Shown here: in pieces, positions 8,412 to 19,540 of the stretch
How positions within the stretch are numbered: the first letter of the stretch is position 1
How the letters are laid out: each line of letters starts with the position of its first letter
From: Salinarimonas sp051117315
GTDB taxonomy: Bacteria; Pseudomonadota; Alphaproteobacteria; Rhizobiales; Beijerinckiaceae
Assembly: GCA_051117315.1 (NCBI GenBank)
Contig: JBNPEA010000169.1
Span: 1 to 31,112 of the forward strand
DNA length: 31,112 bases
Direction: 5' to 3'
Made by a program: the position numbers and the translations under genes
Notes under the pieces: model-generated
The model's database searches: none
Told to the model about the DNA's origin: nothing
Seen by the model: only the letters and a program-made list of their open reading frames with translations

Positions 8412-9638
8412 GTGAGCCTGCTCCCCGTCGCCGAGGCCCGCGCCCGCATCGTCGCCGCCGCCGGCACGCCGCTCCCCGCCGAGACCGTGCCGCTCGACGC
8501 CTGCTTCGGCCGCACGCTCGCGCAGGACCTGGTCGCGACCCGCACGCAGCCGCCCTTCGCCGCCTCCGCCATGGACGGCTGGGCGGTGCGCGCCACCGAC
8601 GTCGCGACGCCACCGGTCGAGCTCGCCGTCGTCGGCGAGAGCGCGGCGGGCCGCCGCTTCGCCGGCCGGGTCGGCCCGGGTGAGGCCGCGCGCATCTACA
8701 CCGGAGCGCCGGTGCCCGAGGGCGCGGACACGATCGTCGTCCAGGAGAACACCGAGCGTCTCGACACGGGGCGCGTCCGCATCCTGGAGGGTGCGCCGCA
8801 GGGCAAGTTCGTGCGCCCGCGGGGACTCGATTTCGCCGAGGGCGACGTCCTGATCCCGGCCGGCCGCACCCTGGACGCGCGGTCGCTGGCGCTCGCCGCC
8901 GCCATGAACCATCCCTCGCTCCCCGTGCGCCGCCGGCCCGTCGTCGCGCTGATCGCCACCGGGGACGAGCTGGTCATGCCCGGGGAGACGCCGGGGCCGG
9001 ACCAGATCGTGGCCTCGAACGTCGTCGCGCTCGCCGCCCTGGTCGAGGCCGCCGGCGGCGCGGCGCGGGTGCTCGGCATCGCCCGCGACACCGAGGCCGC
9101 CATCCGCGAGAAGATCGCCGCCGCCCGTGGGGCGGGGGCCGACGTCCTCGTCACGCTCGGCGGCGCCTCGGTCGGCGCGCACGACCTCGTGCAGGAGACC
9201 CTGCGCGAGGCGGGGATGGAGCTCGGCTTCTGGAAGATCGCCATGCGCCCCGGCAAGCCGCTGATGCACGGCCGGCTCGACGGCATGCTGTTCCTGGGGC
9301 TGCCCGGCAACCCGGTCTCGTCGATGGTCTGCGGCCTGCTGTTCCTGCGCCCCGCGATCCGCGCGCTCGCCGGAGACCCGCAGGCGGGGCGGGTCGCGAC
9401 GGAATGGGCGGTTCTCGCCGCGCCGATGGCCGAGAACGATGGACGGGAGGACTACGTCCGCGCGACTCTCGCGAAGCGCGACGGCGCCCTGCCCGAGGCG
9501 ACGCCCTTCCCGGTGCAGGACTCGTCCATGCTGGGCGTGCTCGCCCGCGCCGACGTGTTGATCGTGCGCCCCGTCCGCGCGCCGGCTGCGGCGGCGGGGG
9601 AGGTGGTGGAGATCGTGCGGCTCGACGGGCTGATGTGA
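8412..9638 (+). CDS. moeA: Molybdopterin molybdenumtransferase MoeA
   Basis: A 408-residue enzyme that inserts molybdate into adenylylated molybdopterin. Motifs in order are AMDGWAVRA, RIYTGAPVPEGADTIV, the central ALIATGDELV, TLGGASVGAHD, MRPGKPL and GLPGNPVSSMV, with a C-terminal domain of about 75 residues. The start is GTG, 15 bp after moaC, with a G-rich ribosome binding site. In many Hyphomicrobiales lexA follows moeA; here the next gene is a convergent solute-binding protein. Confidence 0.97.
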   Translation: MSLLPVAEARARIVAAAGTPLPAETVPLDACFGRTLAQDLVATRTQPPFAASAMDGWAVRATDVATPPVELAVVGESAAGRRFAGRVGPGEAARIYTGAPVPEGADTIVVQENTERLDTGRVRILEGAPQGKFVRPRGLDFAEGDVLIPAGRTLDARSLALAAAMNHPSLPVRRRPVVALIATGDELVMPGETPGPDQIVASNVVALAALVEAAGGAARVLGIARDTEAAIREKIAAARGAGADVLVTLGGASVGAHDLVQETLREAGMELGFWKIAMRPGKPLMHGRLDGMLFLGLPGNPVSSMVCGLLFLRPAIRALAGDPQAGRVATEWAVLAAPMAENDGREDYVRATLAKRDGALPEATPFPVQDSSMLGVLARADVLIVRPVRAPAAAAGEVVEIVRLDGLM

Positions 9639-9709
9639 GCCTGTTCCCCGTCGAGCCTTGCCGTACCCTCGCCGGACGCGCGAAGCCGCGCCCGGCACGT
9701 GCGTGAGCC

Positions 9710-11197
9710 TCACGGCGTCCAGCGCACCTCGGTCACGTCGTTGGCCGGGATCGGCTGGTTCGTCCACAGGCCCTCGAGGTCCGCGCGCCAGACGCCGATC
9801 TTCGGCAGGACGTAGAGGAACACCGCCGGCTGGTCCTCCGACAGGATGCGCTGGAGCTCGCCCACGATCTCGGCCTGCTCGTCGGGATCGGTCGCCGCCA
9901 GGTAGCGGCGATAGGTCTCCTTGTAGGTCTCGCTGTCGTAGTTGAAGTAGTATTCGTCGCGCGCGAAGATATCGAGGTCGCGCGGCTCGGTGTGTGCCAC
10001 GATGGTCGCGTCGAACTCGGTGCCGCGGAAGACCTGCTCCAGCCACTGCGCCCACTCGATCGGCACCAGCTCGACCTTCAGCCCGACCTGCTGCAGGTAG
10101 GCCGCCGCCACCTCGCCGCCGCGCCGCGCATAGGCCGGGGGCGGCAGGTGGATGGTGATCGTCGCGCCGGCGGCGCCGGCCTCCTCGAGCAGCGCTCGCG
10201 CCGCGTCGGGATCGAAGGGATAGGCATCGGAGAGGTCCACGTAGCCGGGGCTCGCCGGGGTCGAGAACGAGCCGATCGGCGTCCCGAGCCCGTTCTGCAC
10301 GGCATCGACCATCGCGTCCTTGTCGATGGCGTGGGCGATGGCGCGGCGCACGCGCACATCGTCGAGAGGGGCGCGCTCGTTGTTGAGCGACAGGAGCACC
10401 TCGCCCTCTGTGGCGCCGATCGAGACCGTGAAGCGGTCGTCGTTCTCGAATTGCGGCAGCGCCTCGGGCGCGGGGAAGTTCGGGAACGCGTCGAGGTCGC
10501 CCGCGAGCAGCGCCGCGGTGGCGGCCGACGGGTCCGAGATGAAGCGGATCGTCACGCGCTCGATCGCCGGCGCGTCGCCCCAGTAGTCGGCGTTGCGGGT
10601 CATCTCGACCCGGTCGCCGTGCACCCAGCGCGAGAAGCGGTAGGGGCCGGTGCCGACGGGGTTCGTCCTGTTGGTCTCGGCCGTCGCGGGCGCGACCATC
10701 ACGGCGTCGCCCCAGGCCATGTTGAACAGGAAGCGCGAGGTCGGCTGCGAGAGCGTCACCACCGCCGTGTACGGGTCCGGGCACTCGGTGGAGACGATCG
10801 GCTCGAACAGGCCCTTCTGGGCGTTGGTGGATTCCGGCGCCACGGCGCGCTCGTAGGAGAACTGCACGATCGCGCAGTCGAACGGCGTGCCGTCGTGGAA
10901 GGCGACGCCCTCGCGCAGGTCGAACGTGTAGACGAGCCCGTCCTCGGACACGTCCCAGCTCTCGGCCAGCGCCGGCACCACGGACCCGTCGCCGGCGACC
11001 TGGACCAGGCCCTCGAAGATGTTGGCGTAGGTCACCTCCCGGATCGCCGCGGCGGCGCCGGCGGTGGGGTCGAGCATCGGCGGCTCGAGCTGCATGCCGA
11101 GCCGCAGCGCCTCCCGGTCCTGCGCGAGCGCCCCGCTCGCGGACAGCGCGAGCAGGCTCGCGGCGAGAGCGAGGGTCTCGAGATACGCGGATCTCAT
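9710..11197 (-). CDS. Peptide-type ABC transporter solute-binding protein (SBP family 5)
   Basis: A 495-residue periplasmic binding protein. The signal peptide spans about residues 1-24, ending in ASGALAQ before the mature protein. Family 5 features are QLEPPMLDPT near the mature N-terminus, TFDLREGVAFHDGTPF, and NPVGTGPYRF. This family binds oligopeptides, opines, glutathione or nickel; the ligand cannot be told from sequence. I chose the ATG at 11197 because it starts the signal peptide and has AGGAG just upstream. No permease is adjacent: the likely partners are at 15772-19506 on the other strand. It converges on moeA with a 71-bp gap and no clear terminator. Confidence 0.9.
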   Translation of the reverse strand: MRSAYLETLALAASLLALSASGALAQDREALRLGMQLEPPMLDPTAGAAAAIREVTYANIFEGLVQVAGDGSVVPALAESWDVSEDGLVYTFDLREGVAFHDGTPFDCAIVQFSYERAVAPESTNAQKGLFEPIVSTECPDPYTAVVTLSQPTSRFLFNMAWGDAVMVAPATAETNRTNPVGTGPYRFSRWVHGDRVEMTRNADYWGDAPAIERVTIRFISDPSAATAALLAGDLDAFPNFPAPEALPQFENDDRFTVSIGATEGEVLLSLNNERAPLDDVRVRRAIAHAIDKDAMVDAVQNGLGTPIGSFSTPASPGYVDLSDAYPFDPDAARALLEEAGAAGATITIHLPPPAYARRGGEVAAAYLQQVGLKVELVPIEWAQWLEQVFRGTEFDATIVAHTEPRDLDIFARDEYYFNYDSETYKETYRRYLAATDPDEQAEIVGELQRILSEDQPAVFLYVLPKIGVWRADLEGLWTNQPIPANDVTEVRWTP

Positions 11198-11329
11198 CGG
11201 CCGGTCTCCTTCCCGTGGTCGTTGGCCGGCCGGTGGCCGGCTGCGGCGGTGATCCGCCGGATGCGCATGGACAATGCCCGAAACACGGCCGTTCCCGCTA
11301 GCCGTCCGGCTCGTGCACCGGCGCCCGGC

Positions 11330-11358
11330 CATCCTGCGCGTCGCGCCACGAACGTCAA
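11330..11358 (-). promoter_or_regulatory. Weak candidate promoter for the solute-binding protein
   Basis: TTGACG (11353-11358) and AGGATG (11330-11335) on the minus strand are separated by 17 bp. The -35 is good but the -10 poor. It would give a leader of about 125 bases containing GC-rich dyads. It sits in the 174-bp gap between pdxH and the binding protein gene. Confidence 0.3.
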
Positions 11359-11371
11359 TCGCCCGTGCGCC

Positions 11372-11983
11372 TCACGGATACAGCCGCTCCCGCGCCCAGC
11401 CGCCGCCCTCCACGGGCGTGAACGCCACGCGGTCGTGCAGGCGGAAGGGGCGGTCGGCCCAGAACTCGATGCGCGTGGGCAGGATGCGGAAGCCGGTCCA
11501 GTGCGGCGGGCGGGGGATCTCGCCGATGGCGTACCGGGCCGCGTTCGCCGCCACGGCCTTCTCCAGCGCGAATCGGCTCTCGAGCGGCCGGGACTGGCGG
11601 CTCGCCCAGGCGCCGATGCGGCTCTGGCGTGGGCGCGAGGCGAAGTAGGCGTCCGCCTCCTCGTCGCCGACGCGCTCCACCGCACCGCGCACGCGAACCT
11701 GCCGGCGCAGGCTCTTCCAGTGCAGGCACAGCGCCGCCTGCGGGTTCTCCTCGAGCTCCCGCCCCTTCTGCGACTGCGTGTTCGTATAGAAGACGAAGCC
11801 GCGCGGGTCCCAGCCCTTCATCAGGACCATGCGCACGTTGGGCAGGCCCGAGGCGTCCGCCGTCGCGAGCGCGATCGCGTTGGGGTCCTCGGGCTCGGAC
11901 GCCTCGGCCTGGGCGAACCAGGTCTCGAACAGGGCATAGGGGTCCTCCACCTGCGTGAAGTCACCGGCCGTTAACTCGTCCAC
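11372..11983 (-). CDS. pdxH: Pyridoxamine 5'-phosphate oxidase
   Basis: A 203-residue FMN enzyme that oxidises pyridoxamine or pyridoxine phosphate to pyridoxal phosphate. Family features are NVRMVLMKGWDPRGFVFYTN, SQKGREL, the Arg/Ser-rich SRIGAWAS with SRPL, PHWTGFRI, and the canonical terminal RLYP. The length is typical. The start is a GTG at 11983, with GGAGAG about seven bases upstream; I see no better start. It is divergent from the lipoprotein gene at 12081, a conserved alphaproteobacterial arrangement. Confidence 0.96.
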   Translation of the reverse strand: MDELTAGDFTQVEDPYALFETWFAQAEASEPEDPNAIALATADASGLPNVRMVLMKGWDPRGFVFYTNTQSQKGRELEENPQAALCLHWKSLRRQVRVRGAVERVGDEEADAYFASRPRQSRIGAWASRQSRPLESRFALEKAVAANAARYAIGEIPRPPHWTGFRILPTRIEFWADRPFRLHDRVAFTPVEGGGWARERLYP

Positions 11984-12080
11984 GTTTCACTCTCCGCGCC
12001 AGGATGACGAGCACCCGGAGCATGCGACGCCTCGTTCGGTCGAGGCGGCGCTCCGGATGGCCGCGCGAGAAGGACCCGAC

Positions 12081-12737
12081 ATGCCCCTCCCGCACGGGGT
12101 CTGCGCCGAGGATGATAGGGCGAAATCGCGCCGGGGCACAGGCTCGCTCGCACGCTTGCGCGACGGCCTGCGCCGAAAGCCGCGCGCAGGCGCGGGGGCC
12201 GGTTCGCGTGCCGGTGCGGCGGGCGGTGCGGCGGGCGGTGCGGCGCGGGTCCTCGCGGTCGCGGGCGGCTTGATTCTCGGCGCCTGCTCCGGTCACGGGC
12301 CCCTCGGCGCGCTGGTCCCCGTCGAGCCGCTGACCACGGGATCGCTCGCCGCAGGACCGCCGCCGCCGGCGCGGGACCTCACGCTCGGCCTGCGCGGCGA
12401 GGCCCTCGCGCGGGCGAGCGCAGCGCTCGCCGAGGCGCTCGATCCGATCGGGCCCGGCGGCTCCGTCTCGTGGGCCTCCGCGGAGAGCGGCCTGCGCGGG
12501 TCGATCACGGCAGCTGCGGCACCGCGCGTGGAAGCCGCCCTCGTCTGCCGCCGCTTCGTCGCCGAGACGCTGCGCGAGGCCGGCGCGCCGACGCGCCACG
12601 AGGGCCGCGCCTGCCGTACCGCCGCCCGGACCTGGCGCATCGAGGAGGCGGCGGAGATCCGCGGCACGCGCCCCGCGTCCGCCGATTCGCCGCCGCCGAG
12701 CCTGCCGCTCGATCTCGTGCCCCGCCCGGCCGGATGA
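12081..12737 (+). CDS. Putative lipoprotein, RT0821/Lpp0805-like surface protein
   Basis: A 218-residue protein with a long Arg-rich N-terminus, then a hydrophobic stretch ending in LILGAC at about residue 72, which fits a lipobox with the lipidated Cys. Low-complexity Ala/Gly repeats precede it. The mature part includes a VSWASAESGLRGSI segment and two later Cys residues, resembling the C-terminal domain of RT0821/Lpp0805-type surface proteins found between pdxH and dnaJ in Hyphomicrobiales. The ATG at 12081 has GAGAAGGA upstream; an ATG at 12057 is possible. The identification rests partly on neighbourhood. The unusually long pre-lipobox region makes the start uncertain. Confidence 0.65.
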   Translation: MPLPHGVCAEDDRAKSRRGTGSLARLRDGLRRKPRAGAGAGSRAGAAGGAAGGAARVLAVAGGLILGACSGHGPLGALVPVEPLTTGSLAAGPPPPARDLTLGLRGEALARASAALAEALDPIGPGGSVSWASAESGLRGSITAAAAPRVEAALVCRRFVAETLREAGAPTRHEGRACRTAARTWRIEEAAEIRGTRPASADSPPPSLPLDLVPRPAG

Positions 12738-12758
12738 TCCGGTGCGCGGCGGCGCCAG

Positions 12759-12787
12759 TTGCGCGCGCGCAACACCTCTCCCATATC
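12759..12787 (+). promoter_or_regulatory. Candidate sigma-70 promoter of the DnaJ-like gene
   Basis: TTGCGC (12759-12764) and CATATC (12782-12787) are separated by 17 bp. Transcription would start about 60 bases before the DnaJ start codon, in the gap after the lipoprotein gene. Confidence 0.45.
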
Positions 12788-12853
12788 ACCCGACGTGAGC
12801 GCGGCCGCTCTGGCGGTGCTCGCGGACCCGCGAAACCCACCAGGTTACGAGCG

Positions 12854-13840
12854 ATGCGCGATCCCTACGACGTCCTCGGCGTATCCCGCCAGGCGAGCGA
12901 GGCCGAGATCAAGAAGGCCTTCCGCAAGCTCGCCAAGGAGCATCACCCCGACCAGAGCAAGGACCCGAAGGCCGGGGCCAAGTTCGCGGAGGTGAATGCC
13001 GCCTACGAGATCCTCGGCGACGCCGGCAAGCGCAAGCAGTTCGACCGCGGCGAGATCGACGCCGAGGGCAAGCCGCGCTTTCGCGGCTTCGAGGGCTTCG
13101 GCGGCGGCCGCGGCCCGGGCGCGGGCGCGGGCGCCGGCGGCTTCGAGGGGTTCGAGGGCTTCGCGCGCGCCGCCCGCGGCGCGGCCGGTGGCCCGGGCGC
13201 GGGGGACGACCTGTTCTCGCAGATCTTCGGCGAGGCCTTCCGTCAGGCGGAGGCCCGCGGCGCGGCTGCCGGGCCAGGGGCCGGCGGGTTTTCCGGCGGG
13301 CGCGGGCCCGGCGCCGGTGCGGGCCGGCGCGCCGCCGCCAAGGGCGAGGACGTCGACGCAACCATGACGGTGACGCTCGAGGAGATCGTCGCCGGCGCGA
13401 CGAAGCGCGTGCGCCTGCCCACCGGCCGCGAGGTCGAGGTGATGGTGCCCAAGGGCGTCTCGGACGGCCAGATCATCCGCCTGCGCGGGCTCGGCCGTGC
13501 CGGCGCGCTCGGCGAGCCGGGCGACGTGATGCTCACCGTCGAGATCGCCCCGCACGAGCGCTTCGCCAAGGAGGGCGCCGACCTGAGGGTGCGAATCCCG
13601 GTCCCCCTGGAGGACGCGATCCTCGGCGCCTCCGTGCGCGTGCCGACGCTCACCGGCGCCGTCGAGATGAAGATCCCGCCGATGTCCTCGGGCGGCCGCA
13701 CCTTCCGCCTGCGCGGCAAGGGCCTGCCGACCAAGGCCGCCGCCGGCGACCTCCTCGCCGTCCTGGAGATCCGCCTGCCGGAGGAGCCGGACGAGGCGCT
13801 GATGGAGTACGCGCGGCGCAAGAAGGGCGTGAAGGCTTGA
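12854..13840 (+). CDS. DnaJ/CbpA-type co-chaperone (J domain, no zinc finger)
   Basis: A 328-residue Hsp40. The J domain occupies residues 4-68 with HPD at 31-33, the loop that stimulates DnaK ATPase. A very Gly/Phe/Ala-rich linker of about 100 residues follows (repeated FEGF and GAGAG units). The C-terminal substrate-binding domains start near residue 172 (DVDATMTVTLEEI) and include FRLRGKGLP. The four CxxCxGxG repeats of classical DnaJ are absent, so this is a type II/CbpA-like protein. I took the ATG at 12854, which opens the standard RDPYDVLGV. Position before fabI is usual for the order. Confidence 0.93.
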   Translation: MRDPYDVLGVSRQASEAEIKKAFRKLAKEHHPDQSKDPKAGAKFAEVNAAYEILGDAGKRKQFDRGEIDAEGKPRFRGFEGFGGGRGPGAGAGAGGFEGFEGFARAARGAAGGPGAGDDLFSQIFGEAFRQAEARGAAAGPGAGGFSGGRGPGAGAGRRAAAKGEDVDATMTVTLEEIVAGATKRVRLPTGREVEVMVPKGVSDGQIIRLRGLGRAGALGEPGDVMLTVEIAPHERFAKEGADLRVRIPVPLEDAILGASVRVPTLTGAVEMKIPPMSSGGRTFRLRGKGLPTKAAAGDLLAVLEIRLPEEPDEALMEYARRKKGVKA

Positions 13841-14025
13841 CGCCGCGACGCGACCTCGCTCCCGCCTCCCGCCCTTCCCCCAATGTCCGCACCTCCCCCG
13901 TGGAAAACCCCTCCGGCTCCCGCAACGCTCGCGCGTGAACGGCGATTGCCGCTTTCCTGAGGCCGTCCGGTCGGCTAAAGAAGCCGCGCAGACGGCCCGG
14001 GGGGCTCCAACAAGTCGGGTGTTTC

Positions 14026-14850
14026 ATGGCGGACGAGACCACCTCCGGCATTCTCGCCGGGAAGCGCGGATTGATCATGGGCGTGGCGAACAATCGCTCC
14101 ATCGCGTGGGGCATCGCCAAGGCCGCGCGCGATCAGGGGGCGCAGCTCGCTTTCACCTATCAAGGGGACGCCCTCAAGAAGCGCGTGGGGCCGCTGGCGG
14201 AATCGGTCGGTGCGCATCTGGTCGGGCATTGCGACGTCACCGACCCGTCCACCATCGACGCCGTGTTCGCGCAGACGGAGCAGGCGCTCGGGACGATCGA
14301 CTTCGTCGTCCACGCCATCGCCTTCTCCGACAAGGACGAGCTCACCGGGCGCTACGTCGACACGTCCGAGGAGAACTTCAACCGCTCGCTGGCGATCTCC
14401 TGCTATTCCTTCACGGCCATCGCTCAGCGCGCCGAGAAGCTGATGCCCAACGGCGGCTCGCTGCTGACGCTGACGTATTACGGCGCGCAGAAGTGGATGC
14501 CGCACTACAACGTCATGGGCGTCGCCAAGGCCGCGCTCGAGGCCTCCGTGCGCTACATGGCCGCCGATCTCGGGCCGCAGAACATCCGCGTCAACGCCCT
14601 CTCGGCGGGGCCGATCAAGACGCTGGCGGGCTCGGCCATCGGCGATTTCCGGTACATCCTGAAGTGGAACGCGTACAATTCGCCCCTGCGGCGGAACACG
14701 ACGATCGAGGAGGTCGGCGAGACCGCCGCGTTCCTGCTCTCGGACATGGCGCGCGGCATCACCGGCGAGACGGTGCACGTCGATTCGGGCTACCACATCG
14801 TCGGCATGAAGAACCCGGACGCGCCGGACATCGCGCTCGACAAGGATTGA
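14026..14850 (+). CDS. fabI: Enoyl-[acyl-carrier-protein] reductase (NADH), FabI
   Basis: A 274-residue short-chain dehydrogenase-type enzyme catalysing the last step of each fatty acid elongation round. The cofactor-binding start is GLIMGVANNRSIAWGIA; the DVTDPS and HAIAFSDK segments follow. The catalytic Y-x6-K is Tyr161 and Lys168, and SAGPIKTLAGSAI is the substrate loop of the FabI family. Length is normal. The 185-bp upstream gap should hold its promoter but I found no clear -35/-10 pair. The histidine phosphatase follows closely. Confidence 0.97.
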   Translation: MADETTSGILAGKRGLIMGVANNRSIAWGIAKAARDQGAQLAFTYQGDALKKRVGPLAESVGAHLVGHCDVTDPSTIDAVFAQTEQALGTIDFVVHAIAFSDKDELTGRYVDTSEENFNRSLAISCYSFTAIAQRAEKLMPNGGSLLTLTYYGAQKWMPHYNVMGVAKAALEASVRYMAADLGPQNIRVNALSAGPIKTLAGSAIGDFRYILKWNAYNSPLRRNTTIEEVGETAAFLLSDMARGITGETVHVDSGYHIVGMKNPDAPDIALDKD

Positions 14851-14888
14851 TGCAGGCCCCGAGGCGGCCGAGAGCGGAGGCACGCGCT

Positions 14889-15473
14889 GTGGCGGGACCC
14901 GTCCTCTACTTCGTCCGCCACGGCGAGACGGACTGGAACGCGCAAGGGCGCCTGCAGGGCTCGCAGGACACCGAGCTGAACGCGCGCGGGCGCGTCCAGG
15001 CGGAGACGGCCGCGCGCGTCCTGCGCGGGCTGGTCCGAGACGTTGCGCGGCTCGACTTCGTCGCCTCGCCGATGCGCCGCACCCGCGACACGATGGAGAT
15101 CCTGCGCGGCACGCTCGGCCTGCCGCGCGAGGCCTACCGGCTCGACCCGCGCCTCGTCGAGATCTCGTTCGGCGACTGGGAGCGCCACACCTGGCCCGAG
15201 GTCCGCGACCGCGATCCGGACGGCGCCGCCGCGCGTGAGGCCGACAAGTGGGGCTACGTGCCGCCGGGCGGGGAGAGCTACGCGAACCTGGCCGAGCGCC
15301 TGGCACCGGTCGCCGCAGACCTCGCCCACGACACGGTGATGGTCGCCCACGGCGGCGTCGCCCGCGCGCTGCTGACGATTCTCGCCGACGCGCCGACGGC
15401 CCGCGCGCCGCATTTCGACATCTGGCAGGGACGCGTGCTCGTGGTGCAGGACCGGCTCTGGCGCTGGGTCTGA
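14889..15473 (+). CDS. Histidine phosphatase family protein (phosphoglycerate mutase-like)
   Basis: A 194-residue member of the histidine phosphatase superfamily. The catalytic histidine is in YFVRHGETDWN (His11), with GRLQGSQDTELN next; SPMRRTRDT carries a phosphate-binding Arg and VMVAHGG the second His. PPGGESY is also typical. I chose the GTG at 14889 because CGGAGG lies eight bases upstream and the protein then begins like its relatives; an ATG at 14850 overlapping the fabI stop would add 13 residues. The substrate is unknown; the position after fabI is conserved in the order, where aroC often comes next. Confidence 0.88.
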   Translation: MAGPVLYFVRHGETDWNAQGRLQGSQDTELNARGRVQAETAARVLRGLVRDVARLDFVASPMRRTRDTMEILRGTLGLPREAYRLDPRLVEISFGDWERHTWPEVRDRDPDGAAAREADKWGYVPPGGESYANLAERLAPVAADLAHDTVMVAHGGVARALLTILADAPTARAPHFDIWQGRVLVVQDRLWRWV

Positions 15474-15771
15474 TTCTGGGTCTGAGCGGCGCTTGCGCGA
15501 CCGCATCCGCGGCGCGGCGCTTGCGCGCAGCGAGCACGGCGGTACGCTGGGCGAAGCTCCGGTAGAGACGAACCCGTGCGGGAGCGCTGGCAACGGGACG
15601 GACCTGGCGGCGCCGCGGGAGGTCGCGCGTGCGGCGATGCCAACCCGGCCGTCTCGCCGGCGCCACGACATCCGGGTGCCGGGCCCCTTCCCCTAAGGTC
15701 GTTGCGCGATTACCAGCCGGGGAGGACATGACGCCACCGCGGGCGCCGCACGAGAAGAAGGGTCGACGTCC
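15474..15771 (+). other. Intergenic region upstream of the transporter operon
   Basis: No gene is supported in these 298 bases. At the 5' end the sequence ctgggtctga is nearly duplicated around the phosphatase stop codon. At the 3' end GGGGAGGAC precedes an ATG at 15728 that is not in frame with the permease. The operon promoter presumably lies here but no convincing -35/-10 pair is visible. Confidence 0.4.
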
Positions 15772-16725
15772 TTGCCCCGCTACCTCCTCGGCCGCACGAT
15801 CGCGCTCGTCCTCACCGCCCTGGCGGCGAGCCTCGTCGTGTTCGTGGCCATGGCCGTGCTGCCGGGCGATCCCGCCGCGATCATCCTGGGCACGGGGGCG
15901 CGGCCGGACACCCTCGCCGCGCTCAGGGCCGAGATGGGGCTCGATCAGCCGGTGGTCTGGCGCTATCTCGAATGGATCGGCGGCTTCCTCACCGGCGACC
16001 TCGGCACGAGCTACACCTATTCCGTGCCCGTCGCCGACCTCGTGGCGCAGCGCGCGGCGGTGAGCGTGCCGCTCGCGGTGCTCGCCCTCCTGCTCTCGAC
16101 GGCGATCGCCATTCCGGTCGGCGTCTACGCCGCCTCGCGGCGCGGGCGCGCCGGCGACGTCGCGACGATGGGGATGGCGCAGGTCGGCGTCGCGGTGCCG
16201 AACTTCTGGCTCGGGCTGATGCTCGTCATCCTGTTCTCGCTCACCCTCGGCTGGCTGCCGGCCTCGGGCTTTCCCGGCTGGGAGGCGGGCCTGTGGGCCG
16301 GGATCGAGGCGCTGATCCTGCCGGCGCTCGCCCTCGCGCTCCCACAGGCGGCGATCCTGGCGCGGGTCACCCGCTCCTCGGTCATCGAGACGCTCGGCGA
16401 GGACTTCATCCGCACCGCCCGCGCCAAGGGCCTGTCCGGCGAGGCCGCGCTCTGGCGGCACGCGGTTCCCAACGCGCTGATCCCGGTCGTCACCATCATG
16501 GGCCTGCAATTCTCCTTCCTGCTCGCGGGGACGATCATCATCGAGAACGTGTTCACGCTCCCGGGCCTCGGCCGGCTCGTCTTCCAGGCCATCGCCCAGC
16601 GCGACCTGATCACGGTGCAGAGCCTCGTCACGCTCCTCGCGATCTCGGTCATCGTGGTGAACTTCGTGGTCGATCTCGCCTATGCGGCGCTCGACCCGCG
16701 GCTGTCGCGGGGAGAGGTGCGATGA
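15772..16725 (+). CDS. Peptide-type ABC transporter permease (DppB-like)
   Basis: A 317-residue inner-membrane permease. The first membrane helix follows PRYLLGRTI, then a periplasmic loop with VLPGDPA and ISYTY-like GTSYTYS, and five further helices. The cytoplasmic coupling loop is FIRTARAKGLS...HAVPNALIPV, typical of DppB/OppB. The apparent start is TTG at 15772 with a weak GAAGAAGG site; a stronger ribosome binding site and ATG at 15728 are in a different frame. The stop overlaps the next ATG (ATGA). Forms the pore with the following permease; the binding protein is probably the product of 9710-11197. Confidence 0.92.
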   Translation: MPRYLLGRTIALVLTALAASLVVFVAMAVLPGDPAAIILGTGARPDTLAALRAEMGLDQPVVWRYLEWIGGFLTGDLGTSYTYSVPVADLVAQRAAVSVPLAVLALLLSTAIAIPVGVYAASRRGRAGDVATMGMAQVGVAVPNFWLGLMLVILFSLTLGWLPASGFPGWEAGLWAGIEALILPALALALPQAAILARVTRSSVIETLGEDFIRTARAKGLSGEAALWRHAVPNALIPVVTIMGLQFSFLLAGTIIIENVFTLPGLGRLVFQAIAQRDLITVQSLVTLLAISVIVVNFVVDLAYAALDPRLSRGEVR

Positions 16726-17596
16726 GCGGCGCCGTGCGCGAGAGGCCGCGCAAGACCGTGCGCAAGAGCGCTCGCCTGCGCCGCGCCGGGGCGAGCCCGA
16801 GCCTCGTCGTCGGCGCGATCGTCACGGCGCTGTTCGTGGGCATGGCGCTGGTCTCCTTGGCCTGGACGCCCTACGAGCCCACCGCGCTGAACATCCTCAA
16901 CAAGCTCGCGCCGCCCTCCCTCGCCCATCCCCTCGGCACCGACTTCTTCGGCCGCGACGTGCTCTCGCAGATCATGGCGGGCGCGCAGGTCTCCATCGTG
17001 GTGGCCGTCGTCGCCGTGCTGGTCGGTGCCGGGATCGGCGTGCCGCTCGGCGCGCTCGCCGCGGCGCGGGGCGGGCTCGTCGACGACGTGGTGATGCGCT
17101 CGACCGACCTCGCCTTCGCCTTCCCGGCGCTGCTCACCGCCGTCATCATCACCGCGCTCGCCGGCCCGGGCGCGATCAACGCCATCGCGGCGATCGGCAT
17201 CTTCAACATCCCCGTCTTCGCGCGCCTCACCCGCGGCGCGGCGCTGGGGCTGTGGAAGCGCGATTTCGTGCTCGCCGCGCGCTGCGCCGGCAAGAGCGAC
17301 CTCGCCATCAGCGTGGAACACGTGCTGCCGAACTGCACGGCGGTGCTCGTCGTGCAGGCGACGATCCAGTTCGCGCTCGCCATCGTCGCGGAGGCGGGGC
17401 TCTCCTACGTGGGGCTCGGCGTGCAGCCACCGCAGCCCTCCTGGGGCAAGATGCTGTTCGACGCGCAGACCTACATCTACACGGCGCCCTGGCTCGCGAT
17501 CTTCCCGGGGCTCGCCATCACCGTCGCGGTGCTGGGCCTCAATCTCCTCGGAGACGGCCTGCGCGACGCGCTCGACCCGAAGGTGAGGCGCGCGCG

Positions 17597-17600
<4 letters not shown>
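16722..17600 (+). CDS. Peptide-type ABC transporter permease (DppC-like)
   Basis: A 292-residue permease. An Arg/Lys-rich cytoplasmic N-terminus leads to the first helix; then HPLGTDFFGRDVLSQIMAG, the hallmark of DppC/OppC. The coupling loop is KRDFVLAARCAGKSD with VLPN, and the C-terminus has SYVGLGVQPPQPSWG and NLLGDGLRDALDP. It overlaps the genes on both sides by 4 bp (ATGA), so the operon is translationally coupled. Confidence 0.93.
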
Positions 17601-19506
<1,906 letters not shown>

Positions 19507-19540
19507 GACGATCCCCGCCCAGGACGAAGGACCACGCTCG

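Noticed and set aside
11198..11332. N-terminal extension of the binding protein by 45 residues
   Set aside because: The extension is not protein-like and would bury the signal peptide; the ATG at 11197 has a good ribosome site.
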